NCBI GenBank assembly: GCA_029264225.1
Contig: JARICB010000097.1
Coordinates: 1 to 8,735, forward strand
Length of the DNA stretch: 8,735 nucleotides
From: Nocardioides sp.
GTDB lineage: Bacteria; Actinomycetota; Actinomycetes; Propionibacteriales; Nocardioidaceae
Direction of reading: 5' to 3'
Shown here: positions 1 through 6,642 of the stretch, piece after piece
How positions within the stretch are numbered: position 1 is the stretch's first letter
How the letters are laid out: every line of letters starts with the position of its first letter
Translations under genes and position numbers: made by a program
The notes under the pieces: generated by a model
Databases searched by the model: none
The model's input: the letters and a program-made list of their open reading frames with translations, nothing else
What the model was told of the DNA's origin: nothing

Positions 1-335
1 ACTCGCGCGGTGGTCGACTTGCCGACCGCGACCGAGCCGGCGAGGCCGATCACGAAGGGGGTGCGGGGCGGCTGTTGCCGGTGCAGGAACTCCTCCTGCT
101 CGCGGTGCAGGCGCCCAGCGGAGGCGACGTAGAGGGACAACAGCCGAGACAGCGGTAGGTAGACCTGTTCCACCTCGTGCAGGTCGAGCTCGTCACCGAG
201 GCCGCGCAGCTTGCGCACCTCCTCCGGAGTCAGTGGACTCTCCGTCTCCTTGGCGAGCGCCGCCCAAGCGGCTCGTTCAAGCTCGACGTAGGGGGAGGAC
301 TCGCTGGCAGCGTGCAGCCCCGCAGCGTCCGACAT
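1..335 (-). CDS. coaA: Pantothenate kinase, type I (CoaA), N-terminal part
   Basis: Partial gene that runs off the left edge; 111 complete codons are visible. CoaA phosphorylates pantothenate with ATP in the cytoplasm, the first and usually rate-limiting step of coenzyme A synthesis. The visible protein begins [20 protein letters not shown], has the helical N-terminal region typical of type I kinases ([11 protein letters not shown], then [20 protein letters not shown]), and carries a clear P-loop, GSVAVGKST, at about residues 100-108 with Lys106 as the ATP-phosphate ligand. That position agrees with the family, so the ATG at 333-335 is a good start. No purine-rich ribosome binding site precedes it; an AAGAAT hexamer lies 7 nt upstream, which suggests a leaderless message. 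It is divergent from glmS across 65 bp. AcpS, encoded nearby, consumes the CoA made by this pathway. The identity is firm; the C-terminal pantothenate-binding part is not visible. Confidence 0.95.
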   Translation of the reverse strand, partial: MSDAAGLHAASESSPYVELERAAWAALAKETESPLTPEEVRKLRGLGDELDLHEVEQVYLPLSRLLSLYVASAGRLHREQEEFLHRQQPPRTPFVIGLAGSVAVGKSTTAR

Positions 336-342
336 GAAGAGG

Positions 343-348
343 ATTCTT
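343..348 (-). promoter_or_regulatory. Candidate -10 element of coaA (leaderless geometry)
   Basis: On the minus strand the hexamer AAGAAT ends 7 nt before the coaA ATG. It matches four of six bases of TATAAT. That spacing would put the transcription start at or next to the A of the start codon. No convincing -35 box is visible, and the 7 nt between hexamer and ATG (cctcttc) contain no Shine-Dalgarno sequence. This is inference from geometry only. Confidence 0.35.
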
Positions 349-357
349 GCACCGGGT

Positions 358-367
358 GCGCGCGCGC
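358..367. repeat. (GC)5 tract in the coaA/glmS divergent region
   Basis: Ten bases of strictly alternating GC near the middle of the 65-bp gap between the divergent coaA and glmS start codons. The tract is self-complementary and of a type that can adopt Z-DNA under negative supercoiling. Whether it has a role is unknown; in DNA this GC-rich it may be chance. Confidence 0.4.
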
Positions 368-387
368 CGGGACACGGCTTGCTTGCG

Positions 388-393
388 TAGACT
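388..393 (+). promoter_or_regulatory. Candidate -10 element of glmS (leaderless geometry)
   Basis: TAGACT fits the actinobacterial TANNNT -10 pattern and ends 7 nt before the glmS ATG at 401, so transcription would begin at about 400-401. The intervening bases (ccggccc preceded by the hexamer) hold no Shine-Dalgarno sequence. No good -35 box is seen at 16-19 bp spacing, which is common for this pattern in high-GC actinobacteria. Confidence 0.45.
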
Positions 394-400
394 CCGGCCC

Positions 401-2257
401 ATGTGTGGAATCGTTGGATACGTCGGTGGCAAGCAGGCCCAGAGCGTTGTGATCGAAGGTCTGCGGCGGCTGGAGTACCGGGGCTACGACTCTGCAGGCA
501 TCGCGCTCGTGGACTCCTCGACCGGCACCGGCCAGATTGCCTGCGCAAAGCGGGCCGGCAAGCTCGCAAACCTTGAGAAGGCCCTCGGCGAGGTCGCACT
601 TCCCGAGTCGAGCACCGGCATCGGTCACACCCGTTGGGCCACCCATGGGGCGCCCAATGACCAGAACGCCCACCCGCACCTGGGACAGCAGGCCCGGGTC
701 GCGCTCGTGCACAACGGCATCGTGGAGAACTTCGCCTCCCTGCGCGCCGAACTCGAGAGCGCCGGGCACGAAATGACCTCCGAGACCGACACCGAGGTCG
801 CCGCGCACCTGCTCGAACGGGAGGTCCAGACGGGGGCCGACCTCACCACCGCCATGCAGCGCGTGTGCCAGCGACTGGAGGGCGCCTTCACCCTGGTGGC
901 CGTCGATGGTCAAGACCCCGACCGGGTAGTGGCTGCGCGCCGCAACTCGCCTCTGGTGGTCGGGATCGGTGAGGGCGAGAACTTCATCGGCTCCGACGTC
1001 GCCGCCTTCATCGAACACACCCGCGAGGCACTTGAGCTGGGTCAGGACCAGGTCGTCACCATCACCCGCGACGGGGTGGCCGTGACCGGCTTCGACGGTA
1101 CGCCGACCGAGGGCACCCGCTACCACGTCGACTGGGACCTCTCGGCAGCGGAGAAGGACGGCTACGACTGGTTCATGCGCAAGGAGATCTTCGAGCAGCC
1201 CAGTGCGGTCCAGGACGCGATGCTCGGCCGGCACGACGCTTCCGGACGACTCCAGCTCGACGAGGTCCGGATCAGCGACGGTGAACTGCGCGAGATCGAC
1301 AAGATCGTCATCGTCGCCTGTGGCACCTCCAACTACGCCGGACTGGTCGCGAAGTACGCCATCGAGCACTGGACCCGGATCCCCTGCGAGGTGGAGCTCT
1401 CCCACGAGTTCCGCTACCGCGACCCCATCCTGACCCGGAACACGCTGGTGGTGGCGATGAGCCAGTCGGGGGAGACCGCCGACACTCTGATGGCGATCCG
1501 GCACGCCAAGGAGCAGGGCTCGCGGGTGCTGGCCATCTGCAACACGAACGGCTCGACCATTCCGCGCGAGTCCGACGCCGTCATCTACACCCACGCCGGA
1601 CCGGAGATCGGGGTCGCCTCGACCAAGGGCTTCCTGACCCAGTTGATCGCCTGCTACCTGCTCGGGCTCTACCTGGCGCAGGTGCGCGGCACCAAGTTCG
1701 GCGACGAGATCGCTCTCGTGGTCGCCGAACTGGAGAAGATGCCCGAGCACGTGCAGACCGTGTTGGATGACGCGGAGAAGATCTACGCGCTTGCGGCCAA
1801 GCACTCGAAGACCAAGTCGGTGCTCTTCCTCGGTCGCCACACCGGTTTCCCGGTCGCCCTCGAGGGGGCGCTCAAGCTCAAGGAGCTCGCTTACATCCAC
1901 GCCGAGGGTTTCGCGGCCGGCGAGCTCAAGCACGGCCCGATCGCCCTGATCGAGGAGGGGCTGCCGGTCTTCTGCGTCGTGCCGCCCGAGGGACGTGACG
2001 AGCTGCGCCAGAAGATGATCAGCGCGATCCAGGAGATCCGGGCCCGGGGCGCCTACACCATTGTGCTGGTCGAGGAGGGCGACGACTCGATCGTGCCCTA
2101 CGCCGATGAGCTGATCCGGCTGCCGAGGGTGCCGACGCTGCTCCAGCCGGTCGTCGCCGTCGTGCCGCTCCAGCTCTTCGCCTGCGAGCTCGCTACCCGC
2201 ATGGGCCACGACGTCGATCAGCCGCGCAACCTGGCCAAGTCCGTCACGGTGGAGTAG
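401..2257 (+). CDS. glmS: Glutamine--fructose-6-phosphate aminotransferase (isomerizing)
   Basis: Cytoplasmic enzyme that makes glucosamine-6-phosphate from fructose-6-phosphate and glutamine, the entry step to UDP-GlcNAc and peptidoglycan. The 618-residue protein matches the usual length (about 610). The N-terminal class II glutaminase domain starts MCGIVGY; Cys2 becomes the catalytic N-terminal Cys after Met removal, which fixes the start at 401 although the frame is open further upstream to 347. HTRWATHG (76-83) and HNGIVENF are glutaminase signatures. Two SIS domains follow, with CGTS (307-310), SQSGET (354-359), [12 protein letters not shown] with the conserved His at 511, and the C-terminal LAKSVTVE with the isomerase Lys at 613. 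No Shine-Dalgarno is present; a -10-like TAGACT 7 nt upstream suggests a leaderless mRNA. acpS follows after 2 bp, so the two genes are likely cotranscribed. Confidence 0.98.
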   Translation: MCGIVGYVGGKQAQSVVIEGLRRLEYRGYDSAGIALVDSSTGTGQIACAKRAGKLANLEKALGEVALPESSTGIGHTRWATHGAPNDQNAHPHLGQQARVALVHNGIVENFASLRAELESAGHEMTSETDTEVAAHLLEREVQTGADLTTAMQRVCQRLEGAFTLVAVDGQDPDRVVAARRNSPLVVGIGEGENFIGSDVAAFIEHTREALELGQDQVVTITRDGVAVTGFDGTPTEGTRYHVDWDLSAAEKDGYDWFMRKEIFEQPSAVQDAMLGRHDASGRLQLDEVRISDGELREIDKIVIVACGTSNYAGLVAKYAIEHWTRIPCEVELSHEFRYRDPILTRNTLVVAMSQSGETADTLMAIRHAKEQGSRVLAICNTNGSTIPRESDAVIYTHAGPEIGVASTKGFLTQLIACYLLGLYLAQVRGTKFGDEIALVVAELEKMPEHVQTVLDDAEKIYALAAKHSKTKSVLFLGRHTGFPVALEGALKLKELAYIHAEGFAAGELKHGPIALIEEGLPVFCVVPPEGRDELRQKMISAIQEIRARGAYTIVLVEEGDDSIVPYADELIRLPRVPTLLQPVVAVVPLQLFACELATRMGHDVDQPRNLAKSVTVE

Positions 2258-2259
2258 TC

Positions 2260-2613
2260 GTGGCCGTGATCGGAGTGGGCATCGACGTGGTGGACGTCGC
2301 CAGGTTCGGGGAGTCACTGGCACGTACGCCGGCGCTGCGCGATCGGCTCTTCACTGCCGGGGAGGCCTCCCGACCGCTGGCATCGCTGGCCGCCAGGTTC
2401 GCGGCCAAGGAGGCGCTCGCCAAGGCACTCGGTGCGCCTACCGGGCTGGCCTGGCATGACGCGGAGATCGTCTCGGAGGACACCGGCCGCCCCCGCTTCG
2501 AGATGCGTGGAACCGTGGCGGCACGCGCGGAAACGCTCGGTGCCCACCACGTGCACGTGTCGCTCTCCCACGACGCCGGCATCGCCTCGGCCGTCGTAGT
2601 GCTCGAAACCTGA
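2260..2613 (+). CDS. acpS: Holo-[acyl-carrier-protein] synthase (AcpS)
   Basis: Transfers the 4'-phosphopantetheine arm of CoA to a serine of apo-ACP, activating it for fatty acid synthesis. The 117-residue protein is of normal length for this small homotrimeric family. Visible signatures are [11 protein letters not shown] near the N-terminus, with Asp9 as the likely Mg ligand, LFTAGEA, and [13 protein letters not shown] at 46-58 with the metal-binding Glu51. [16 protein letters not shown] closes the fold. The start is GTG at 2260; a GGTGGAG Shine-Dalgarno overlaps the end of glmS with about 5 nt spacing, so translation is probably coupled to glmS. A second in-frame GTG at 2266 is possible but would shorten the first strand. 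It pairs functionally with coaA, which feeds CoA synthesis. Confidence 0.95.
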   Translation: MAVIGVGIDVVDVARFGESLARTPALRDRLFTAGEASRPLASLAARFAAKEALAKALGAPTGLAWHDAEIVSEDTGRPRFEMRGTVAARAETLGAHHVHVSLSHDAGIASAVVVLET

Positions 2614-2619
2614 GTCGCG

Positions 2620-2644
2620 CGCAGCGATGACGGGCAGCGCTGCG
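2620..2644 (+). promoter_or_regulatory. Inverted repeat after acpS (terminator- or operator-like)
   Basis: CGCAGCG (2620-2626) and CGCTGCG (2638-2644) are exact reverse complements around an 11-nt loop, starting 7 nt after the acpS stop. The right arm is also part of a perfect 10-bp palindrome, GCAGCGCTGC (2634-2643). Only TT follows, so there is no canonical U-tract. It may be a U-less terminator or attenuator closing the glmS-acpS unit, or an operator for the promoter just downstream. In such GC-rich DNA, chance is also possible. Confidence 0.35.
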
Positions 2645-2645
2645 T

Positions 2646-2651
2646 TAGCGT
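2646..2651 (+). promoter_or_regulatory. Candidate -10 element for the LysM-nnr-alr operon
   Basis: TAGCGT fits TANNNT and lies immediately after the inverted repeat at 2620-2644. It would start transcription near 2658, giving a leader of about 60 nt ahead of the LysM gene. There is no good -35 box at 16-18 bp; the nearest match, ATGACG at 2627-2632, is only 13 bp away. The placement in the longest gap between co-oriented genes supports it. Confidence 0.35.
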
Positions 2652-2655
2652 GGGC

Positions 2656-2675
2656 GGGCCGTCGAGGACGGTCCC
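2656..2675 (+). promoter_or_regulatory. Small hairpin in the leader of the LysM gene
   Basis: CCGTC (2659-2663) and GACGG (2667-2671) pair around a GAG loop. Flanking GGG (2656-2658) and CCC (2673-2675) extend the stem past a one-base bulge (T2672). If transcription starts near 2658, most of this structure would sit at the very 5' end of the mRNA and could stabilise it. No T-run follows, so an intrinsic terminator is unlikely. Confidence 0.25.
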
Positions 2676-2717
2676 GACCATGTGTCGTTCGGTGACAACC
2701 ACAAGTGAGGTACGGGC

Positions 2718-3026
2718 ATGGGTTTCCTGGACAGTGTCAGGGGTGCGATCAAGGACGCGATGTCGTCACAGTCGTCACGGGAGGCGGCCGCGGCCCGCAA
2801 GCTCGCACAGCAGGCCGAGGAGCAAGGCGTCGGCCCGGACGCGCCGCCGGAGGTCGCGGAGCAGCGCGTCGTCGAGTACCAGAACTACACGGTCAGCGTC
2901 GGTGACTCGATGCCCGAGATCGGGACCCGCTTCGGTGTCTCGGTTGCGGAGATCGCACGCATCAACGAGATCGACAATCCGGACCTGATCTTTCCCGGAC
3001 AGGTCTTCCGGATCCCGAAGAACTGA
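2718..3026 (+). CDS. Small LysM-domain protein without signal peptide
   Basis: A 102-residue protein with one LysM domain at about residues 56-100 (starts NYTVSVGDSMPEIGTRFGV, ends LIFPGQVFRIPKN). LysM modules usually bind GlcNAc-containing glycans such as peptidoglycan. The N-terminus, MGFLDSVRGAIKDAM, looks like a short amphipathic helix, followed by an Ala/Gln/Glu-rich helical stretch (21-36) and a Pro/Glu linker (40-53). No signal peptide, lipobox or membrane span is visible, so the protein is predicted cytoplasmic unless exported in another way. The layout loosely recalls E. coli Kbp/YgaU, a cytoplasmic BON-LysM protein, but no BON domain can be made out. The ATG at 2718 has a GTGAGG ribosome binding site 7 nt upstream; an upstream ATG at 2705 is in another frame. 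The last bases including the stop codon provide the Shine-Dalgarno of nnr. The exact function is unknown. Confidence 0.85.
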   Translation: MGFLDSVRGAIKDAMSSQSSREAAAARKLAQQAEEQGVGPDAPPEVAEQRVVEYQNYTVSVGDSMPEIGTRFGVSVAEIARINEIDNPDLIFPGQVFRIPKN

Positions 3027-3036
3027 GGCCCCGGCC

Positions 3037-4419
3037 ATGCGTTCGGCCCATACCGTCGCCCAGGTCCGGGCAGCCGAGGCCGACCTGATGCGGAGCCTGC
3101 CTCACGGCACGCTGATGCAGCGGGCGGCCACCGGCCTGGCTCATGCCGTGCTCGACCTGCTCGGCGGTGGTTACGGCCGCCGGGTGCTGGTGCTCGTCGG
3201 CTCCGGCGACAACGGAGGAGATGCGTTGTACGCCGCAGCGGTGCTGAGTCGCCGCGGCGTCGCCGTTGACATCTTGCTGGTGGGAAGCAGCCACCACGAG
3301 GCAGGCCTGGCCGCTGCGCGTGCGGCCGGTGGCCGGGTGGCTGGGTCGGTGAACGATCTGTCAGGCCAACCCGACCTGGTGGTGGACGGAATCGTCGGCA
3401 TCGGCGGCCGCCCGGGCCTGGCCCCGCCGGTGGTCGAGGTGCTCGCTGCCCTCGAGGCGATTCCCGTCGTTGCCGTGGACGTGCCGTCCGGGGTGGACGT
3501 CGACACCGGCGAGCTCGACGGTCCCTACGTGGTGGCCGACGTGACGGTCACCTTCGGAACCCACAAGGTCGCCCACCTCGTGGACCCCGCCGCGAGCGCG
3601 GCTGGCGTCATCCACCTGGTCGACATCGGCCTCGATCAGTCCGGGCCGACTCTCGAGGCCCTCCAGTCGGCCGACGTCGCCGCCCTCATTCCGCGCCCTG
3701 CCGAGCAGGACCACAAGTACACCCGCGGCGTGGTCGGTGTCCGCGCGGGCAGCGCCACCTACCCGGGCGCGGCGCTGCTCTGCGTCGCGGGCGCGTCGTG
3801 TGGTCTCGTCGGGATGGTCAGGTATGTCGGGGCCGAGCACGTGGCCAACGTCGTGCGGGTGACCCATCCCGAGGTGGTCGGTGCCGGTCGGGTGCAGGCA
3901 TGGGTCGTCGGTCCCGGTGGCGGCGACACCGCCGGCGGAGAACTCGCAGCGGCGCTCGCCGACCACGTGCCGGTAGTGATCGACGCCGACGCCCTGGCGC
4001 ACGTGGTCGCGCCACTCGACGTACCGTCCGTGCTGACCCCGCACGCGGGAGAGCTTGCCGTGCTCCTCGACGTCGATCGCGCCGACATCGAGGCCAGCCC
4101 GCTTCGCTATGCGCGGTACGCCGCTGACCACTTCGACTCCGTAGTGCTGCTCAAGGGCCGCCGCACCCTGATCGCCCGGCCCGACGGCCGGGTCCGGGTG
4201 ACGACCACGGGGCCGTCGTGGCTGGCCACTGCCGGGGCCGGTGACGTGCTGTCCGGCGTGATCGGGGCCCTGCTGGCGGCGGGTCTCTCGCCCTGGGATG
4301 CTGCGTCGGTCGGCTCGTGGCTGCACGGTTGTGCCGCGACGCTCGCCTCGGGTGGAGGGCCGATCGTGGCCGGGGACGTGGCGCCCGCACTGAGGGGTGT
4401 CGTGCAGTCCCTGCTCTGA
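3037..4419 (+). CDS. nnr: Bifunctional NAD(P)H-hydrate epimerase / ADP-dependent dehydratase
   Basis: Metabolite-repair enzyme. The N-terminal YjeF_N domain (about 1-205) interconverts R and S forms of hydrated NAD(P)H; the C-terminal ribokinase-like domain (about 213-460) dehydrates the S form back to NAD(P)H using ADP. The 460-residue length is slightly below that of E. coli Nnr (about 515). Epimerase signatures are GSGDNGGDALYAA (55-67), the VDGIVGIG strand and AVDVPSGVDVDTG with likely catalytic Asp148. Dehydratase signatures are DHKYTRGVVGV, TPHAGELAVLL, LLKGRRTLI and TAGAGDVLSG with Asp403. Both active sites look intact. ATG 3037 follows the LysM gene by 10 bp, with GAGG from that gene's stop region as ribosome binding site 8 nt upstream. 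The stop codon directly abuts the inverted repeat in front of alr. The nnr-alr pairing is, to my knowledge, common in bacteria. Confidence 0.96.
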   Translation: MRSAHTVAQVRAAEADLMRSLPHGTLMQRAATGLAHAVLDLLGGGYGRRVLVLVGSGDNGGDALYAAAVLSRRGVAVDILLVGSSHHEAGLAAARAAGGRVAGSVNDLSGQPDLVVDGIVGIGGRPGLAPPVVEVLAALEAIPVVAVDVPSGVDVDTGELDGPYVVADVTVTFGTHKVAHLVDPAASAAGVIHLVDIGLDQSGPTLEALQSADVAALIPRPAEQDHKYTRGVVGVRAGSATYPGAALLCVAGASCGLVGMVRYVGAEHVANVVRVTHPEVVGAGRVQAWVVGPGGGDTAGGELAAALADHVPVVIDADALAHVVAPLDVPSVLTPHAGELAVLLDVDRADIEASPLRYARYAADHFDSVVLLKGRRTLIARPDGRVRVTTTGPSWLATAGAGDVLSGVIGALLAAGLSPWDAASVGSWLHGCAATLASGGGPIVAGDVAPALRGVVQSLL

Positions 4420-4438
4420 GGGGTGAAACAATCACCCC
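4420..4438 (+). promoter_or_regulatory. Perfect inverted repeat enclosing the alr ribosome binding site
   Basis: GGGGTGA (4420-4426), loop AACAA (4427-4431), TCACCCC (4432-4438): seven perfect pairs. The repeat fills the whole nnr-alr gap: it begins at the base after the nnr stop codon and ends at the base before the alr ATG. The left arm is the only Shine-Dalgarno-like sequence for alr, so the RNA hairpin would mask it unless ribosomes finishing nnr open it. Alternatively it is a DNA operator: AACAAT (4427-4432) is a weak -10-like hexamer 6 nt before the ATG. The symmetry is directly visible; the function is inferred. Confidence 0.5.
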
Positions 4439-5566
4439 ATGACCCCCACCCGGCCCGCGCGCGCCGAGCTGGTCGTCGATCTGGCAGCGATCCGGCACAA
4501 CGTGCGCCGGCTGCGCGAGATCGTCGGGCCGGACGTGGCGATGATGACCGTGGTCAAGGCCGACGGCTACGGACACGGCATGGCCGAGGTCGCCCGCGCG
4601 GCCCGCGAGGCCGGCGCCGACTGGCTGGGCGTGGCCACCCTCGACGAAGCGCTCGCGTTGCGGGCTGCGGGGGATCGGGGCCGGCTGCTGTGCTGGCTGG
4701 CGATCCCGGGGGAGGACTACGCGGCGGCGGTGGCTGGCGACATCGACGTAGCGGCCTACTCGGTGGCCCAACTCGAGGAGGTGGCCGACGCCGGTCACGC
4801 CCGGGTCCACCTCAAGGTCGACACCGGACTCATGCGCGGTGGCGCCGCACGCTCTGACTGGCCCGACTTCTTCGCCGCCGCCAGCGACCTCGTGCGGCAG
4901 GGCCGGTTGACGGTCGCTGGCCTGTGGTCGCACCTGGTTGCCGCGGACGTGCCCGAGCATCCCGCCAACGACAGCCAGGAGGCGGAGTTCCGCGAGGCGA
5001 TCGCCCTCGCCTCGTCCGCTGGCCTGCGTCCCGAGGTGCGCCACCTCGCCAACTCGGCCGCCGCGGTGCTGCGTCCTTCGGTCCACTTCGACCTGGTTCG
5101 CTGCGGGATCGCCGCCTACGGGCTCGACCCTGCTCCGGGCGTCACCTCAGACCTGGACCTCCGGCCGGCGATGACCGCGCGAGCTGCCTTCGTGTTGACC
5201 AAGGCCGTCCGGGCCGGTGCTGGGGTGTCCTACGGACATACCTGGATCGCGGAGCACGACACGACGCTCGGTCTCGTCCCGGTCGGCTACGGCGAGGGGA
5301 TCCCGCGCGCCGCAGGCAACCTGGCCTCGGTCTGGGCCAGTGGTGCTCGCAGGCCGATCAGGGGCCGGGTCTGCATGGATCAGTTCCTGGTCGACCTCGA
5401 CGGCGAACTGCCCCCACCGGGCACCGACGTCGTGCTCTTCGGCCCGGGAGATGGTGGCGAGCCCACGGCGCAGGACTGGGCCGATGCGCTCGACACGATC
5501 ACCTACGAGATCGTGACTCGGCTCGGCGGACGCCTGACCCGACGCCACGTCGACCCGGAGGCCTGA
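4439..5566 (+). CDS. alr: Alanine racemase, PLP-dependent
   Basis: Interconverts L- and D-alanine in the cytoplasm, providing D-Ala for the peptidoglycan stem peptide. The 375-residue protein has the family's usual length and two-domain order: a TIM barrel with VVKADGYGHG (38-47), in which Lys40 forms the Schiff base with PLP, then KVDTGLMRGG (126-135) with Arg133 near the PLP phenol oxygen, then a C-terminal beta domain with the second catalytic base Tyr265 in GVSYGHTW. VGYGEGIPR and GRVCMDQFLVDL are further hallmarks. The start at ATG 4439 gives an N-terminus suited to the family. Its Shine-Dalgarno lies inside a perfect hairpin (4420-4438). The stop TGA shares its last base with the next ATG, so the hydrolase is very likely cotranslated. 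Confidence 0.97.
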   Translation: MTPTRPARAELVVDLAAIRHNVRRLREIVGPDVAMMTVVKADGYGHGMAEVARAAREAGADWLGVATLDEALALRAAGDRGRLLCWLAIPGEDYAAAVAGDIDVAAYSVAQLEEVADAGHARVHLKVDTGLMRGGAARSDWPDFFAAASDLVRQGRLTVAGLWSHLVAADVPEHPANDSQEAEFREAIALASSAGLRPEVRHLANSAAAVLRPSVHFDLVRCGIAAYGLDPAPGVTSDLDLRPAMTARAAFVLTKAVRAGAGVSYGHTWIAEHDTTLGLVPVGYGEGIPRAAGNLASVWASGARRPIRGRVCMDQFLVDLDGELPPPGTDVVLFGPGDGGEPTAQDWADALDTITYEIVTRLGGRLTRRHVDPEA

Positions 5567-6642
5567 TGAGCGTCGGACGCAGAGTCATGGGTGCGGCCGC
5601 GGGCGCAGCAGGTCTGGCAGCAGCCGGTGCTGCCGTGCGGGTGGCCCAACGCAGTCGGGTGATCGCCCTGCGATCCGCCGGTGACGAGACGCCGTTCGGA
5701 TCACTGCGCAGCGAGCCGCTCCACATCGTCGCCGACGACGGGACGGTGCTGCATGCTGAGGTTGACGAGGTCGCCCCCAAGTCCGAGCGGCGTCGATCGT
5801 TGAGCAACGAGCCGGACCTGACCGTCATCTTCGTGCACGGCTACGCCCTCAACCTCGATTGCTGGCACTTCCAGCGGGCTGGCTACCGCGGCCAGATCAG
5901 GACGGTCTTCTACGACCAGCGTTCGCACGGCCGGTCCGCTCGCTCGAGCCAGGACAACTCGACGATCGAGCAACTGGGCCTCGACCTGATGCGCGTCATC
6001 GAACAGGCATCCCCCGGGCCGTGTGTGCTCGTAGGACACTCGATGGGCGGGATGAGCATCATCTCGCTCGCCGAGCAGCATCCCGAGGTGTTCGGCGACA
6101 AGGTCGTCGGGGTGGCCCTGATCTCCACCACCGCCGGTGGTCTGGACCCGGGTCGGATCCTGTTCCCGATGCTTCCCCTCGGTATGGGTGGTAAGGCCAT
6201 GGGCCGAGCGGTGCGCACGCTGGACCGCGGGCACCGGGTGGTCGACCTGGCCCGTAGGTGGGGTCACTCCGTGGCCGACGTGATGACCGACCGATACGCC
6301 TTCGGTGACGCAGTGCCCGGCGACTACGTCGACTTCGTCTTCGACATGCTCGACGCCACACCGTTCGCCGTGGTTGCCGACTTCTACGCCGCCTTTGCGA
6401 GCCTCGACAAGTTCGAGCACGTGGGGGTGCTGGGCAAGGTGCCGACCGCCATCATCTGCGGCACCGCCGACAAGATCACCAGTGTCAACCACAGCCGCAA
6501 GCTGCATTCGCGGATCCCCGGCTCGAGCCTGCTCGAGTGCCAGGGCGCAGGTCACATGGTCATCCTCGAGCGACACGAAGACGTCAATGCCGAGGTCGAT
6601 GACCTGATCTCGCTGGCCACAGCCGCCCTCGAGGCGATGTGA
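5566..6642 (+). CDS. Alpha/beta-fold hydrolase with N-terminal membrane anchor
   Basis: A 358-residue alpha/beta hydrolase of unknown substrate. After a short basic start (MSVGRR), residues about 8-26 form an Ala/Gly-rich hydrophobic stretch that reads as a signal anchor or weak signal peptide; no lipobox Cys is seen. The fold follows with FVHGYALN (oxyanion region), FYDQRSHGRS, the nucleophile elbow GHSMGG with Ser159, the acid loop CGTADKIT with Asp302, and GAGHMVILE with His330, giving a complete Ser-Asp-His triad. The insert between about residues 200 and 260 is probably the substrate-shaping lid. ATG 5566 overlaps the alr stop by one base (TGATG) with GGAG 5 nt upstream. A hydrolase between alr and tsaE recurs in actinobacteria as far as I recall, suggesting an envelope-related esterase or lipase role, but no substrate can be named. 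Peroxidase-like members share this fold and cannot be excluded. Confidence 0.9.
   Translation: MSVGRRVMGAAAGAAGLAAAGAAVRVAQRSRVIALRSAGDETPFGSLRSEPLHIVADDGTVLHAEVDEVAPKSERRRSLSNEPDLTVIFVHGYALNLDCWHFQRAGYRGQIRTVFYDQRSHGRSARSSQDNSTIEQLGLDLMRVIEQASPGPCVLVGHSMGGMSIISLAEQHPEVFGDKVVGVALISTTAGGLDPGRILFPMLPLGMGGKAMGRAVRTLDRGHRVVDLARRWGHSVADVMTDRYAFGDAVPGDYVDFVFDMLDATPFAVVADFYAAFASLDKFEHVGVLGKVPTAIICGTADKITSVNHSRKLHSRIPGSSLLECQGAGHMVILERHEDVNAEVDDLISLATAALEAM

Noticed and set aside
347..400. An upstream start at 347 extending GlmS by 18 residues
   Set aside because: The glutaminase mechanism needs Cys directly after the initiator Met, which only the ATG at 401 provides; the extension would bury the nucleophile.
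336..400. A glmS ribozyme or other glmS leader regulation
   Set aside because: The whole gap to coaA is 65 bp, far too short for the ribozyme, which is known mainly from Firmicutes, and none of its core sequence is seen.
230..2323. A 697-codon open frame on the minus strand opposite glmS
   Set aside because: It is the shadow of glmS in GC-rich DNA: the plus-strand frame has every GlmS signature, while this translation is low-complexity (rich in Gly, Asp, Val, His, Arg) with no recognisable motifs, and it also overlaps the start of coaA.
2614..2717. A ydaO-type (c-di-AMP) riboswitch, often found before actinobacterial wall hydrolase or LysM genes
   Set aside because: The gap is only 104 bp and the predicted leader about 60 nt, too short for that fold, and I see no matching conserved motifs.
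3361..4431. A 356-codon minus-strand open frame opposite nnr
   Set aside because: Shadow of nnr; composition is His/Arg/Gly-rich without domain motifs and no ribosome binding site stands out. The same holds for the minus-strand frames opposite alr, the hydrolase and the GNAT-TsaE gene.
4924..5565. An N-terminal extension of the alpha/beta hydrolase frame upstream of 5566
   Set aside because: That frame overlaps alr almost entirely and reads as Arg/Gly/Pro-rich shadow; the ATG at 5566 has a GGAG site and begins a natural signal-anchor sequence.
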